A stretch of 64,000 bases of DNA from Thiobacillus sp. (GTDB lineage: Bacteria > Pseudomonadota > Gammaproteobacteria > Burkholderiales > Thiobacillaceae): NCBI RefSeq assembly GCF_030696885.1, contig NZ_JAUYRI010000017.1, positions 97,212 to 161,211 on the forward strand, in the 5' to 3' direction. The translations under genes and the position numbers were made by a program. Below, in pieces: positions 24,502 to 32,953 of this stretch. The first letter of the stretch is position 1; each line of letters starts with the position of its first letter. Under the pieces are notes generated by a model. It had not been told where the DNA came from and did no database searches. It was given only the letters and a program-made list of their open reading frames with translations.

Positions 24502-27500
24502 ATGCTGAACATCCTGATCGAATTCGCGCTGGCGCGACGCTGGCTGATGCTGGTGCTCGCGCTGATATTGGCCGGGCTGGGTGTGCGCGCGTTCCAGCAA
24601 ATTCCCATCGACGCCTTTCCCGACGTCTCGACCACCCAGGTCAAGCTGATCCTGAAGGCGCCCGGCATGACGCCGGAGGAGGTGGAAGCGCGCATCACCC
24701 AGCCGGTGGAAACCGAACTGCTGGGCATCCCGAACCAGACCATCCTGCGCAGCCTGTCGAAGAACGCGCTGGTCGACATCACCGTCGACTTCGAGGAAGG
24801 CACCGACATCTACTGGGCGCGCCAGCAGGTGGCGGAACGCTTCGCCAATGTGAAAGGCGACTTGCCCGGCAACGTGTCGGGCGGGCTGGCGCCGATTTCC
24901 ACTCCGCTGTCCGAACTCTTCATGTTCACCGTCGAGGGTCCGCTGTCGCTGGCGGAAAAACGCACCCTGCTCGACTGGACGATACGGCCGCAGCTGCGCG
25001 CACTGCCCGGCGTGGCCGACGTCAACACGCTCGGCGGCCGCGTGGCGACCTTTGCTGTGGTTCCCGATCCGGCTGCGCTGGCCGCGCGCGGCGTGAGCTA
25101 CGGCGAATTGCGCATGGCGCTGGAAAGCAACACTCGCAACGATGGTGCCGGACGCGTCAACGAAGGCGAGGAAACCTGGGTGGTGCGCGTCAACGGCGGC
25201 GTCGCGTCGCTCGATGACCTGCGCCACATCGGCATCAAGAGCGTGGCCGGCGTGGTCGTCACGGTGGGCGACGTCGCACGCGTCGAACTGGGCGAGATGA
25301 CCCGCTACGGCGCGGTGACGCAGGACGGCAAAGGCGAGGCGGTGGAAGGTCTGGTGATCGGACTCAAGGGCGTCAACGCCGGCGTTCTGATCGAGAACGT
25401 CAAGTCCAAACTCGCCGAGATTCAGGCCACCCTGCCCCAGGGCGTGACGATCTCGCCGTTCTACGACCGCGCGCAACTGGTCGACCGCGCCGTCGGCACG
25501 GTCAGCAAGGCGCTGCTGGAAGCGGCGGTGCTGGTGGTGATCCTGCTGCTGCTATTCCTCGGCAACCTGCGCGCGGCCCTCGTGGTGGCGTTGATTCTGC
25601 CGCTGTCGGTGCTGGCGACTTTCGTGCTGATGCGCCAATTCGGGCTGTCGGCCAATCTGATGAGCCTGGGCGGGCTGGCGATCGCGATCGGCTTGCTGGT
25701 CGACGCCGCGGTGGTGGTGGTGGAAAACGTCGTCGCGCATCTGGCGCACGATCCGGAGAACACCAGCGAAACACCGCTGCAACGCGTGCTGTGGGCGACG
25801 CAGGAAGTCGCCAGCCCGGTGACCTCGGGCATCGCCATCATCGCCATCGTGTTCCTGCCGCTGCTGACGCTGGAAGGGCTGGAAGGAAAACTGTTCGCGC
25901 CGGTTGCGCTCACCATCGTGTTCGCCCTGGCCGCCTCGCTGCTGCTCGCGCTCACCGTGATTCCGGTGCTGGCCTCGATGTTGCTGAAGCAGGGCGCGCA
26001 TACCGACCCGTGGCTGCTGCGCAAGGCACAAGGCCTCTACACACCGCTGCTCGGGCGCGCCCTGGCACGTCCGAAACTCGTGTACGCCACCGCTGGCGTG
26101 CTGATGCTGGGGGCGATTGGGGTCTACCCTCTGATCGGCAAGACCTTCATGCCGGTGATGGACGAGGGCGACATCCTGGTGCAGCTGGAGAAGCTGCCGT
26201 CGATCAGCCTGGAAGAATCGGTCGCGCAGGACCTGCGGGTGCAGCAGGCGCTGCTGAAGAACGTGCCGGAAATCCGCCGCATCGTCGCGCGCGCCGGCGC
26301 CGACGAACTGGGGCTCGATCCGATGAGCCTCAACGACACCGACTCCTTCCTGGTGCTCAAACCGATGGACGAATGGCGCAAACCGGACAAGGAATGGCTG
26401 ACCGGGGAAATCCGCAGCGTGGTCGATGGCTTCCCGGGCATCGCCTACAACTTCACCCAGCCGATCGACATGCGGGTGTCGGAAATGCTCACCGGTTCGC
26501 GCGGCGACGTCGCGATCAAGATTTTCGGCCCCGATCTCGCCACGCTCAACCGGCTGGCCGGTGAGATTTTCGCCGTGGTCGAGACGATACCCGGCGCGTC
26601 CGACGTCTACACCCAGCAGAACGAGGGCGCGCAGTATCTGCAAGCGGAAATCGATCGCGATGCGGCCGGCCGCTTTGGCCTCAGTGCCGACGACATCGCC
26701 CTGCTGCTGCGCACGCAACTGGAGGGTGAAATCATCGGCACGATCCAGCAGCAGGGGCGGCGGGTTCCGCTGCAGTTGCGCGGACCGCAAGGTTTGCGCG
26801 AGTCGCCGGACGCGCTGCAGGCGATCCGCCTGACGCTGGCGGACGGCCGCGAAATCAGCCTCGACCAGGTGGCGCAGCTCAAGCGTACCAACGGCCCGGT
26901 CGCGGTGAAGCGCGAGAACGCCGCGCGCTTCACCGTGGTGCAGAGCAACGTCGCCGGGCGCGATCTGGTGAGCTTCGTCACCGACGCACAGGCCGCGGTG
27001 GCCGCGCAGGTCAAGCTGCCGCCCGGCTACAGCGTCGCCTGGGGCGGCCAGTTCGAAAACCAGCAGCGTGCCGCGCAACGCCTGATGATCGTGGTGCCGG
27101 TGGCGCTGCTGCTGATCGGCTTCCTGCTTTACGTCACCTTCGGCGATGCGCGCCAGGCGCTGTTGGTGATGATGAACGTGCCGCTGGCGCTGATCGGCGG
27201 CATCTTCGCGCTGGCGGCGTCGGGCGAGTACCTGTCGGTGCCGGCGTCGGTCGGCTTCATCGCGCTCCTGGGCATCGCGGTGCTGAACGGCGTGGTACTG
27301 GTCAGCCATTTCAACCAGCTGCGCAATCAGGGCCTGAGAGGCGACGCCGTGGTGCGGGAAGGCTCGCTGCGCCGTCTGCGCCCGGTACTGATGACGGCCA
27401 GCATCGCCGCCTTCGGCCTGGTGCCGCTCTTGTTCGCCAGCGGCCCCGGTTCCGAAATCCAGCGTCCGCTCGCCATCGTCGTCATCGGCGGTCTGGTCAG

Positions 27501-27573
27501 CGCCACCCTGCTCACGCTGGTGGTGCTGCCGCTGCTGTATCGCCAATTCATTCTGAAAGGAGAACGTGCATGA
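24502..27573 (+). CDS. HME-RND efflux pump, CzcA/CusA family
   Basis: 1023 residues, about 12 TM helices and two large periplasmic loops. The ATG at 24502 gives MLNILIEFALARRWLMLV, the usual N-terminus. TM4 reads IAIGLLVDAAVVVVEN: the second Asp and Glu of the CzcA proton-relay motif (DFGxxxDGAVVxVEN) are kept, while the first Asp is Ala. It exports metal ions by proton antiport; the ion is not certain. Motifs PVETELLGIPNQT and MPVMDEGDILVQLE are standard. Stop overlaps the next ATG. Confidence 0.9.
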   Translation: MLNILIEFALARRWLMLVLALILAGLGVRAFQQIPIDAFPDVSTTQVKLILKAPGMTPEEVEARITQPVETELLGIPNQTILRSLSKNALVDITVDFEEGTDIYWARQQVAERFANVKGDLPGNVSGGLAPISTPLSELFMFTVEGPLSLAEKRTLLDWTIRPQLRALPGVADVNTLGGRVATFAVVPDPAALAARGVSYGELRMALESNTRNDGAGRVNEGEETWVVRVNGGVASLDDLRHIGIKSVAGVVVTVGDVARVELGEMTRYGAVTQDGKGEAVEGLVIGLKGVNAGVLIENVKSKLAEIQATLPQGVTISPFYDRAQLVDRAVGTVSKALLEAAVLVVILLLLFLGNLRAALVVALILPLSVLATFVLMRQFGLSANLMSLGGLAIAIGLLVDAAVVVVENVVAHLAHDPENTSETPLQRVLWATQEVASPVTSGIAIIAIVFLPLLTLEGLEGKLFAPVALTIVFALAASLLLALTVIPVLASMLLKQGAHTDPWLLRKAQGLYTPLLGRALARPKLVYATAGVLMLGAIGVYPLIGKTFMPVMDEGDILVQLEKLPSISLEESVAQDLRVQQALLKNVPEIRRIVARAGADELGLDPMSLNDTDSFLVLKPMDEWRKPDKEWLTGEIRSVVDGFPGIAYNFTQPIDMRVSEMLTGSRGDVAIKIFGPDLATLNRLAGEIFAVVETIPGASDVYTQQNEGAQYLQAEIDRDAAGRFGLSADDIALLLRTQLEGEIIGTIQQQGRRVPLQLRGPQGLRESPDALQAIRLTLADGREISLDQVAQLKRTNGPVAVKRENAARFTVVQSNVAGRDLVSFVTDAQAAVAAQVKLPPGYSVAWGGQFENQQRAAQRLMIVVPVALLLIGFLLYVTFGDARQALLVMMNVPLALIGGIFALAASGEYLSVPASVGFIALLGIAVLNGVVLVSHFNQLRNQGLRGDAVVREGSLRRLRPVLMTASIAAFGLVPLLFASGPGSEIQRPLAIVVIGGLVSATLLTLVVLPLLYRQFILKGERA

Positions 27574-28829
27574 ATGCCGTTCACAAACTGGCCTTCGCAC
27601 TGGCGCTGGCGTTTGCCGCTCCAGTGCACGCCGATTATTTACCCGATCCCGCCGCCGCCGAAGCCGCCCTATGGGCGTCGCCCATGGTGGCCCAGGCGCG
27701 CGGTGAGTTCGCTGCACAAACGCTGAAAAGCCAGGGTCTGCAGCGCGGGCATGCGGAATGGGCGGTGAGCGCGGATGTCGCGCAGCGCCGGATCCAGAGC
27801 CCCCTGCGCGAATCCCAAGCCGAATGGGGCGTGGCGCTGTCGCGCCCGCTGCGGCTGCCGGCAGTTGCCGCAGCCGACCGCACGCTTGCCGGCGCGCTGA
27901 CGGCGCATGCCGAGGCGAATCTCGGCGAAGCCTTGCACGAAAGCGGGCGACAACTGCTGGCGCTGTGGTTCGACTGGCTGAACGAAGCCAGTCAGGCGCA
28001 GCTGTGGCAGGCGCAATTTCAGTTGGCAGAGCGGCAGCTTGATGCCGTGAATTCGCGGATCAGGCTCGGCGAGGCGCCGCGTGCCGAACGCGTCAATGCC
28101 GAAGCCGCGCTGGCCCAAATCCGCCTGCAGCAGCAACAGGCCGGCCTGCGCATGCAGCAGGCGCACAGCCGCCTGCTGGCGCAGTTTCCTGCCCTGCCTT
28201 TGCCGCCGGATCGAGAGCTGCCGCAGCCGGTGCCGCCCGCCGGATCGGCGGATGCGTATGTCGACGCCGTACTGGAACACAACCACGAACTGGCACGCGC
28301 GCGCCGTCAGGCCGACGTGCTGCAGGCCGAAGCGTGGCAGCTGGCGAAGCGGCGCAGCGCCGACCCCAGTGTGGGCGTGTTCTACAAGAACGAGGTAGGT
28401 GGCGACGAGCATGTGCTGGGCCTCAACGTCGGCCTGACCCTGCCGGGCGCAGCGCGGCGTTATAGCCAGCAGGCGGCCCAACAGTTGAGCGCCACTGCGC
28501 AGGATTCCGCGATGCGGCTGGAACAGCGGCTGCGTCAGGAAGCGCGCACCGATTTTGAAACGGCGGCGACGCAGGCTGGAAACTGGGGTCAGGCTGACCG
28601 TGCCGCGCAGATGCTGGAGGAAGCTGCGCGCCTCGCTGCCCGGGCCTACAGCCTGGGAGAAGGCGGCCTTGATCAGGTGTTGCTCACGCGCCGGCTGGCA
28701 CTTGATGGACGCGTCCAGGCACAACAGGCGCAGGTTGCCGCGCTGGCAGCTGACGCCCGGCTGAAACTGGATGCGCACGAACTGTGGCCGCTGGACGTGC
28801 ATGCGGACGACACGCACGCGCACCCTTGA
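27570..28829 (+). CDS. Outer-membrane duct of the HME-RND system (CzcC-like)
   Basis: 419 residues. Signal peptide MNAVHKLAFALALAFAAPVHA, no lipobox, then two helical-hairpin efflux repeats (first LRLPAVAAADRTLAGALTAHAEANLGEAL, second LTLPGAARRYSQQAAQQL). Overlaps the pump gene by four bases, so adaptor, pump and duct form one operon. Its C-terminus HADDTHAHP is histidine-bearing. TolC/CzcC assignment rests on fold pattern and context. Confidence 0.85.
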   Translation: MNAVHKLAFALALAFAAPVHADYLPDPAAAEAALWASPMVAQARGEFAAQTLKSQGLQRGHAEWAVSADVAQRRIQSPLRESQAEWGVALSRPLRLPAVAAADRTLAGALTAHAEANLGEALHESGRQLLALWFDWLNEASQAQLWQAQFQLAERQLDAVNSRIRLGEAPRAERVNAEAALAQIRLQQQQAGLRMQQAHSRLLAQFPALPLPPDRELPQPVPPAGSADAYVDAVLEHNHELARARRQADVLQAEAWQLAKRRSADPSVGVFYKNEVGGDEHVLGLNVGLTLPGAARRYSQQAAQQLSATAQDSAMRLEQRLRQEARTDFETAATQAGNWGQADRAAQMLEEAARLAARAYSLGEGGLDQVLLTRRLALDGRVQAQQAQVAALAADARLKLDAHELWPLDVHADDTHAHP

Positions 28830-28839
28830 AAGGGCAAAA

Positions 28840-29586
28840 TCAGGGCGTGGCGGGGGCGGCCGCCGGCGCGGTGGGCGTAGACGCGGCGCCAAGGCTCATT
28901 TTCTGCGCCTCTTCCTGCATCGCCGCAATCTGTTCGGGCTTCAGCTGCCACACCAGGCTGTCGCGCGCCTTGGCGGCGGCGTCCACGCCCTGGGCGGCGG
29001 CGAGGTTGTACCACAGGTAGGCACGCGCCTTGTCCATCGCCGTGCCGGTGCCATAGCGATAGAGTTCGCCCAGGCTGTATTGCGCGCGCGCATAGCCGCG
29101 CAACGCAGGCTTTTCGATCCAGCTGAACGCGGCCTTGTAGTCCTGCACCACGCCGCGCCCCTGCAGGAGTGCGAGCCCATACTGGTATTCCGCTTCGGCC
29201 AGCCCCTGTTTGGCCGCCATCGCAAGCCAGCGGGCGGCTTCCGTCTCGTTCTGGACCACCCCGTCGCCTTCGGCGTAGCGCATGCCCATCTGCAATTGTG
29301 CTTCCGGATCGCCCTGTTCGGCACGGGTGTGCGGCAGATGATCAGGCAGGGTTGCGGTCGGCTGGGAGGCGTGGCGGTCGCTGGCCAGCCAGGCGGTGAA
29401 GCCGACCAGCGCCGCGACGCTCGTCAGCAGCAGTAGCGGCTTGATCGGATTGAACACCCAGAAGCGGTGGTTGCAGGAACGACAGCGCAAGGGTGTCTGA
29501 AGCAGGATGCGGCGCACGCCGTTGTGGGCATGCAATGTGCCGCTGCGAATCTTGTCGCTCCCGCATTGTGGGCAGACGAGCGACAT
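28840..29586 (-). CDS. Zinc-ribbon, single-TM, Sel1-repeat protein
   Basis: 248 residues. An N-terminal zinc ribbon (Cys5, Cys8, Cys35, Cys38) is followed by one TM helix (about 48-67), then at least three Sel1-type repeats: MGMRYAEGDGVVQNETEAARWLA, YGLALLQGRGVVQDYKAAFSWIE, LGELYRYGTGTAMDKARAYLWYN, and an Ala/Pro tail. The ribbon would be cytoplasmic and the repeats periplasmic, a layout for protein-protein contacts. Convergent with the CzcC-like gene (10 bases apart) and downstream of two cytochrome genes. Confidence 0.8.
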   Translation of the reverse strand: MSLVCPQCGSDKIRSGTLHAHNGVRRILLQTPLRCRSCNHRFWVFNPIKPLLLLTSVAALVGFTAWLASDRHASQPTATLPDHLPHTRAEQGDPEAQLQMGMRYAEGDGVVQNETEAARWLAMAAKQGLAEAEYQYGLALLQGRGVVQDYKAAFSWIEKPALRGYARAQYSLGELYRYGTGTAMDKARAYLWYNLAAAQGVDAAAKARDSLVWQLKPEQIAAMQEEAQKMSLGAASTPTAPAAAPATP

Positions 29587-29594
29587 GGCGGACC

Positions 29595-30176
29595 TTAACG
29601 CGACTGCGCGACCATATAGTCGACTGCGGCCTTGACGTCGCCATCCGACAACGCGGGGTTGCCGCCCTTGGCTGGCATGGCGCCCTTGCCGCGCAGGCTG
29701 GCGGTATAGAGCGCGTCCATGCCTTGCGCCAGGCGCGGCCCCCAGCTGGCGACATCGCCGGTCTTCGGCGCACCCGCCACCCCTTTGTCATGACAGAACG
29801 CGCAGGCCTGACGGTAGATCTGTTGGCCATGCACCAGATCGGCCGCAGGCGCGCTGGCCGCCTTGGCTTCAGATTCAGATGCGGGCGCGGCCGGCTTGGG
29901 TTGGGCCGGAGCGGGTGTGCTGGGCGCCGCGGCAACGGACGCAGGCGGTGTTTGCGGTGCGGCTTCGGCTTCGCTGGCGTCGGCGGTCACGCTCGGTTCG
30001 GCGGTGAACGGCTCGACGGCGGGTGCTTCGATCACCGGCGGCGCCAGTTCCGGCGTGGTTTTCGCGCCATCAGCCACGGTCGTTTCTGCTGCAGGCGGCG
30101 CGGCTGTGTCGGACGGTCCACAGGCAAGCAGCGATACAGCTGAGACGACAATCAGTAGCGTGGTGGCGTGGTTCAT
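29595..30176 (-). CDS. c5-type monoheme cytochrome lipoprotein
   Basis: 193 residues. Lipobox LLACG (Cys19), a long Ala/Pro/Glu-rich linker (residues about 25-95), then a cytochrome c5 domain with HGQQIYRQACAFCHDKGVAG and the Met-ligand region KGAMPAKGGNPALSDGDVKAAVDYM. Anchored to a membrane by its lipid, with the heme domain on a flexible tether; probably a periplasmic electron carrier. Paired with a second c5-type cytochrome upstream. Confidence 0.88.
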   Translation of the reverse strand: MNHATTLLIVVSAVSLLACGPSDTAAPPAAETTVADGAKTTPELAPPVIEAPAVEPFTAEPSVTADASEAEAAPQTPPASVAAAPSTPAPAQPKPAAPASESEAKAASAPAADLVHGQQIYRQACAFCHDKGVAGAPKTGDVASWGPRLAQGMDALYTASLRGKGAMPAKGGNPALSDGDVKAAVDYMVAQSR

Positions 30177-30220
30177 GTGTCTTCCCTTGCGTAGTGGTTG
30201 GGGTGTGTCGTGCGCGCAGC

Positions 30221-30799
30221 TTACGGCTTCGGGTCGGCAGCCGCTGCAGCAGGCGCCGCCGGCGCAACAGGCGCTGCTGCCGCCGCCGCAGGGGCTGCAG
30301 GCGGTTCCGGCGCCTTGTAGTTGGCACCCGCCGAGTTGGCCAGGTAGGCCACCGCACGCGCCATTTCGATATCCGACAAATCGCTGTCGCCGCCGCGCGC
30401 GGGCATCTGGCGCAAGCCTTCGATCGCATGCTTCACCAGCGTATCGTAGCCCTGGCCGAGGCGGCCGGCCCAGTCGCCGCGGGCATCGAACTTGGGCGCG
30501 CCCAGCGCACCCGAGTCATGGCACGAGGCGCACACGGCGACATAGACTTCCTGGCCGGATTTTTCGACGCGTGGCGCGTTGGCGTCGAGCGCGGCCAGCT
30601 TGGCGACCGGCTGAATGCGTTTGAGCGTGGCCTTCTCGGCGGCTTCGCTGGTGGTGTCGGGCTGGTGGCCTTCCTGAATACCGAGCACCAACATGACGAT
30701 CAGGAAAATGGCCAGCAGCGGCGCGAGCAGTCCGGCAATAACGGAAATGATGACTTCCTGCGGAGTGGCTTGGGTCATCTTGGCGTGCGAATCGGCCAT
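30221..30799 (-). CDS. c5-type monoheme cytochrome with N-terminal membrane anchor
   Basis: 192 residues. One TM helix (about 18-43), then a c5 domain with VYVAVCASCHDSGALG and the Met region RQMPARGGDSDLSDIEMARAVAYLANS, ending in an Ala/Pro tail. The tail (about 30 residues) is low complexity. Ribosome site AAGGAT before the ATG. First gene of a short minus-strand operon with the lipoprotein cytochrome and the Sel1 protein. Confidence 0.88.
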   Translation of the reverse strand: MADSHAKMTQATPQEVIISVIAGLLAPLLAIFLIVMLVLGIQEGHQPDTTSEAAEKATLKRIQPVAKLAALDANAPRVEKSGQEVYVAVCASCHDSGALGAPKFDARGDWAGRLGQGYDTLVKHAIEGLRQMPARGGDSDLSDIEMARAVAYLANSAGANYKAPEPPAAPAAAAAAPVAPAAPAAAAADPKP

Positions 30800-30836
30800 G
30801 GAAAATATCCTTAGGGGAGTTGCGTCAAAAGCCGGA

Positions 30837-30865
30837 ATTATAAGGAAAGCCGCCCCCGCAGGAAA
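30837..30865 (-). promoter_or_regulatory. Promoter of the c5 cytochrome operon
   Basis: On the minus strand: TTTCCT (30865-30860), 17-base spacer, TATAAT (30842-30837). The -10 is exact and about 38 bases before the ATG at 30799; the -35 is weak, so an activator may be needed. Confidence 0.5.
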
Positions 30866-30945
30866 GGGCGGCGGGGCGGCCGGGTGGATGGACGCCCCCG
30901 AGCAAACCGGCTATGCTTCGCGGTCCCGGGAGCACCGAGCTCCAG

Positions 30946-31022
30946 GCGCCCGTAGCTCAGCTGGATAGAGTACTGCCCTCCGAAGGCAGGGGTCGTGCGT
31001 TCGAATCGCGCCGGGCGCGCCA
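30946..31022 (+). tRNA. tRNA-Arg (anticodon CCG)
   Basis: 77-base cloverleaf: acceptor gcgcccg/cgggcgc, D arm gctcagctggatagag, anticodon stem ctgcc/ggcag around loop ctCCGaa, T arm gtgcg-ttcgaat-cgcgc, discriminator g and encoded CCA. Reads CGG codons. It is isolated between cytochrome genes and the DUF971 operon; a weak gggg/cccc hairpin (31060-31078) follows and may mark its end. Confidence 0.97.
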
Positions 31023-31126
31023 AATTTCATCGTTCCTGTCCTGTGCCAGCCCTGGTCCCGCAGGGGTTTAATCCCCGCATCGCGGGTTTAAACTGTGCGC
31101 TGGCGTTCAATTCGAGTGTTTCAATC

Positions 31127-31525
31127 ATGGCGATACCCACCCCCACCGACATCAAGCTGCATCAGGCTTCGCATAAGCTGGAAATCGCGTTTTCCGACGG
31201 TGCGCGCTTCGAGATGCCGTTCGAGTTCCTGCGCGTTTATTCGCCGTCCGCCGAAGTGCGCGGCCATGGTCCCGGGCAGGAAGTGCTGCAGGTCGGCAAG
31301 CGCGATGTGCTGATCAATGCCGCCGAGCCGGTCGGCCTGTATGGCATCAATTTCTTTTTCTCCGACGGCCACGACACCGGCATCTATTCCTGGGAATACC
31401 TCTACGACCTCGGCGTCAACCAGACCGCGCTGTGGGACGAATACCTGAAGCGCATGGAAGCGGCCGGCGCCTCGCGCGATCCCGGTATCGCCAAGATGTT
31501 CGAGCACCGCCCGAAAGCCAAGTGA
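31127..31525 (+). CDS. DUF971 protein (gamma-butyrobetaine hydroxylase-like N-domain)
   Basis: 132 residues from the ATG at 31127. Single small domain with SHKLEIAFSDGARFEMPFEFLRVYSPSAEV and the hallmark FFFSDGHDTGIYSWEYLYDL. The domain occurs alone in bacteria and fused to gamma-butyrobetaine hydroxylases; its own role is not settled, though Fe-S or iron-related roles have been suggested. The radical SAM gene starts ten bases after its stop, so they are probably cotranscribed. Confidence 0.85.
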   Translation: MAIPTPTDIKLHQASHKLEIAFSDGARFEMPFEFLRVYSPSAEVRGHGPGQEVLQVGKRDVLINAAEPVGLYGINFFFSDGHDTGIYSWEYLYDLGVNQTALWDEYLKRMEAAGASRDPGIAKMFEHRPKAK

Positions 31526-31535
31526 GCGCCTTGCC

Positions 31536-32948
31536 ATGACGGCCTGCACGGCACACACATGCGCGCCCTCCGGGGCGCGTATTGTTTTGGTGAGCCCCTA
31601 CGAGCTCGGCCGCCAACCGTTCAATCTGGCGCAGCCGGCCGCGTGGTTCGGGCGGGCCGATATTAGCGTCGCGTGCGTCGACCTGTCGCAGCAAAAACTC
31701 GACCCGGCCACGTTCGTCGACGCCGGCTACGTCGCGATCTACCTGGGCATGCACACCGCCACGCGAATCGCCGCTGCAGCGTTGCCGAAAATCCGTGCGC
31801 TGGCACCGCACGCGCGCATCGCCGCGTTCGGCCTGTATGCGCCGGTCAACTCGGACTGGCTGAGAACACTGGGCGTGGAAGCGATCTTCGGCGGCGAATC
31901 CGAACCCGACCTGCTGGCCTGGGTGCAGACCGGGGTCGCGCCGGCCGACACTGTGGTGCGCCGTGAAAAAATCGACTTCCTGCTGCCCGACCGCAGCGCC
32001 CTGCCCGAACTGACGCGCTATGCCAGGCTGATCCTTGCCGACGGCACGGAGAAAACCACCGGCTTTGCTGAAGCCAGCCGCGGCTGCAAGCACCTGTGCC
32101 GCCACTGTCCGGTGGTGCCGGTGTACGAGGGAAAATTCCGCGTCGTCCCGGTTGAGACGGTGATCGCCGACATCGCACAGCAAGTGGCTGTGGGCGCTGC
32201 GCACATCAGCTTCGGCGACCCCGATTTTCTCAACGGCCCGACCCACGCGCTGAAAATCGCCGAGGCGCTGCACGCGCGTTTTCCCGAGCTGACCTGGGAT
32301 GCGACGATCAAGGTCGAACACCTGCTGAATCATGCTGAGCTGTTGCCGCGATTCAAGCAATGCGGCCTGCTGTTCATCGTCACCGCGGTCGAGTCGGTCG
32401 ACGATGCCATTCTTGGCATCCTCGCCAAGGGCCACACCCACGCCGACTTCGAAGCGGCGCTGGCACAGTGCCGCGCGCTCGGCATTGCGCTAGCGCCCAC
32501 CTTCGTGCCGTTCACCCCGTGGACCACGCTGACGGGCTATCGGGATTTGCTCGCCACGCTGCTGAAGCTCAGGCTGGTCGAGGCGGTGCCGCCGGTGCAG
32601 CTGGCGATCCGCCTGCTGGTGCCGCAGGGTTCGTACCTGATGCGGTTGCCGGAATTTGCTGCACGCGTCGGCGCCTTCGACGAGGCCCTGCTGGGCTATC
32701 CGTGGCAGGCCGATGACCCGTGCATCGATGCGCTGCAATGCGAGATCATGGCCTGGGTGATGGATGGGGAAAAAGCTGCATTGCCGCGCGCCGACGTGTT
32801 CGCCGGGATCTGGGCGCGCACCCATGCCGCGCTGGGTGAGACGGCGCCGCCGCTCGATCCGGCACAGTTTGGCGCCGCCATCCCGCATCACTCGGAGCCG
32901 TGGTACTGCTGCGCCGAGCCCACCGAAACCCAGCTCGCCAGTTTTTAA
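31536..32948 (+). CDS. Radical SAM protein with B12-binding-like N-domain and CCAEP tail
   Basis: 470 residues. The N-terminal Rossmann-like domain (15-140) resembles B12-binding modules but lacks a clear DxHxxG motif. The radical SAM cluster is CKHLCRHC (Cys184, Cys188, Cys191), in the context EASRGCKHLCRHCPVVP, so a 4Fe-4S/SAM enzyme is expected. The C-terminus is WYCCAEPTETQLASF, with CCAEP at 458-462. This matches a radical SAM family in which some members carry selenocysteine in the CU/CC-AEP tail. The product is unknown. An ATP-grasp gene follows after five bases. Confidence 0.85.
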   Translation: MTACTAHTCAPSGARIVLVSPYELGRQPFNLAQPAAWFGRADISVACVDLSQQKLDPATFVDAGYVAIYLGMHTATRIAAAALPKIRALAPHARIAAFGLYAPVNSDWLRTLGVEAIFGGESEPDLLAWVQTGVAPADTVVRREKIDFLLPDRSALPELTRYARLILADGTEKTTGFAEASRGCKHLCRHCPVVPVYEGKFRVVPVETVIADIAQQVAVGAAHISFGDPDFLNGPTHALKIAEALHARFPELTWDATIKVEHLLNHAELLPRFKQCGLLFIVTAVESVDDAILGILAKGHTHADFEAALAQCRALGIALAPTFVPFTPWTTLTGYRDLLATLLKLRLVEAVPPVQLAIRLLVPQGSYLMRLPEFAARVGAFDEALLGYPWQADDPCIDALQCEIMAWVMDGEKAALPRADVFAGIWARTHAALGETAPPLDPAQFGAAIPHHSEPWYCCAEPTETQLASF

Positions 32949-32953
32949 ACGCC

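Noticed and set aside
32907..32912. Selenocysteine in the radical SAM tail
   Set aside because: Both codons are tgc; there is no in-frame tga and no need for a SECIS element.
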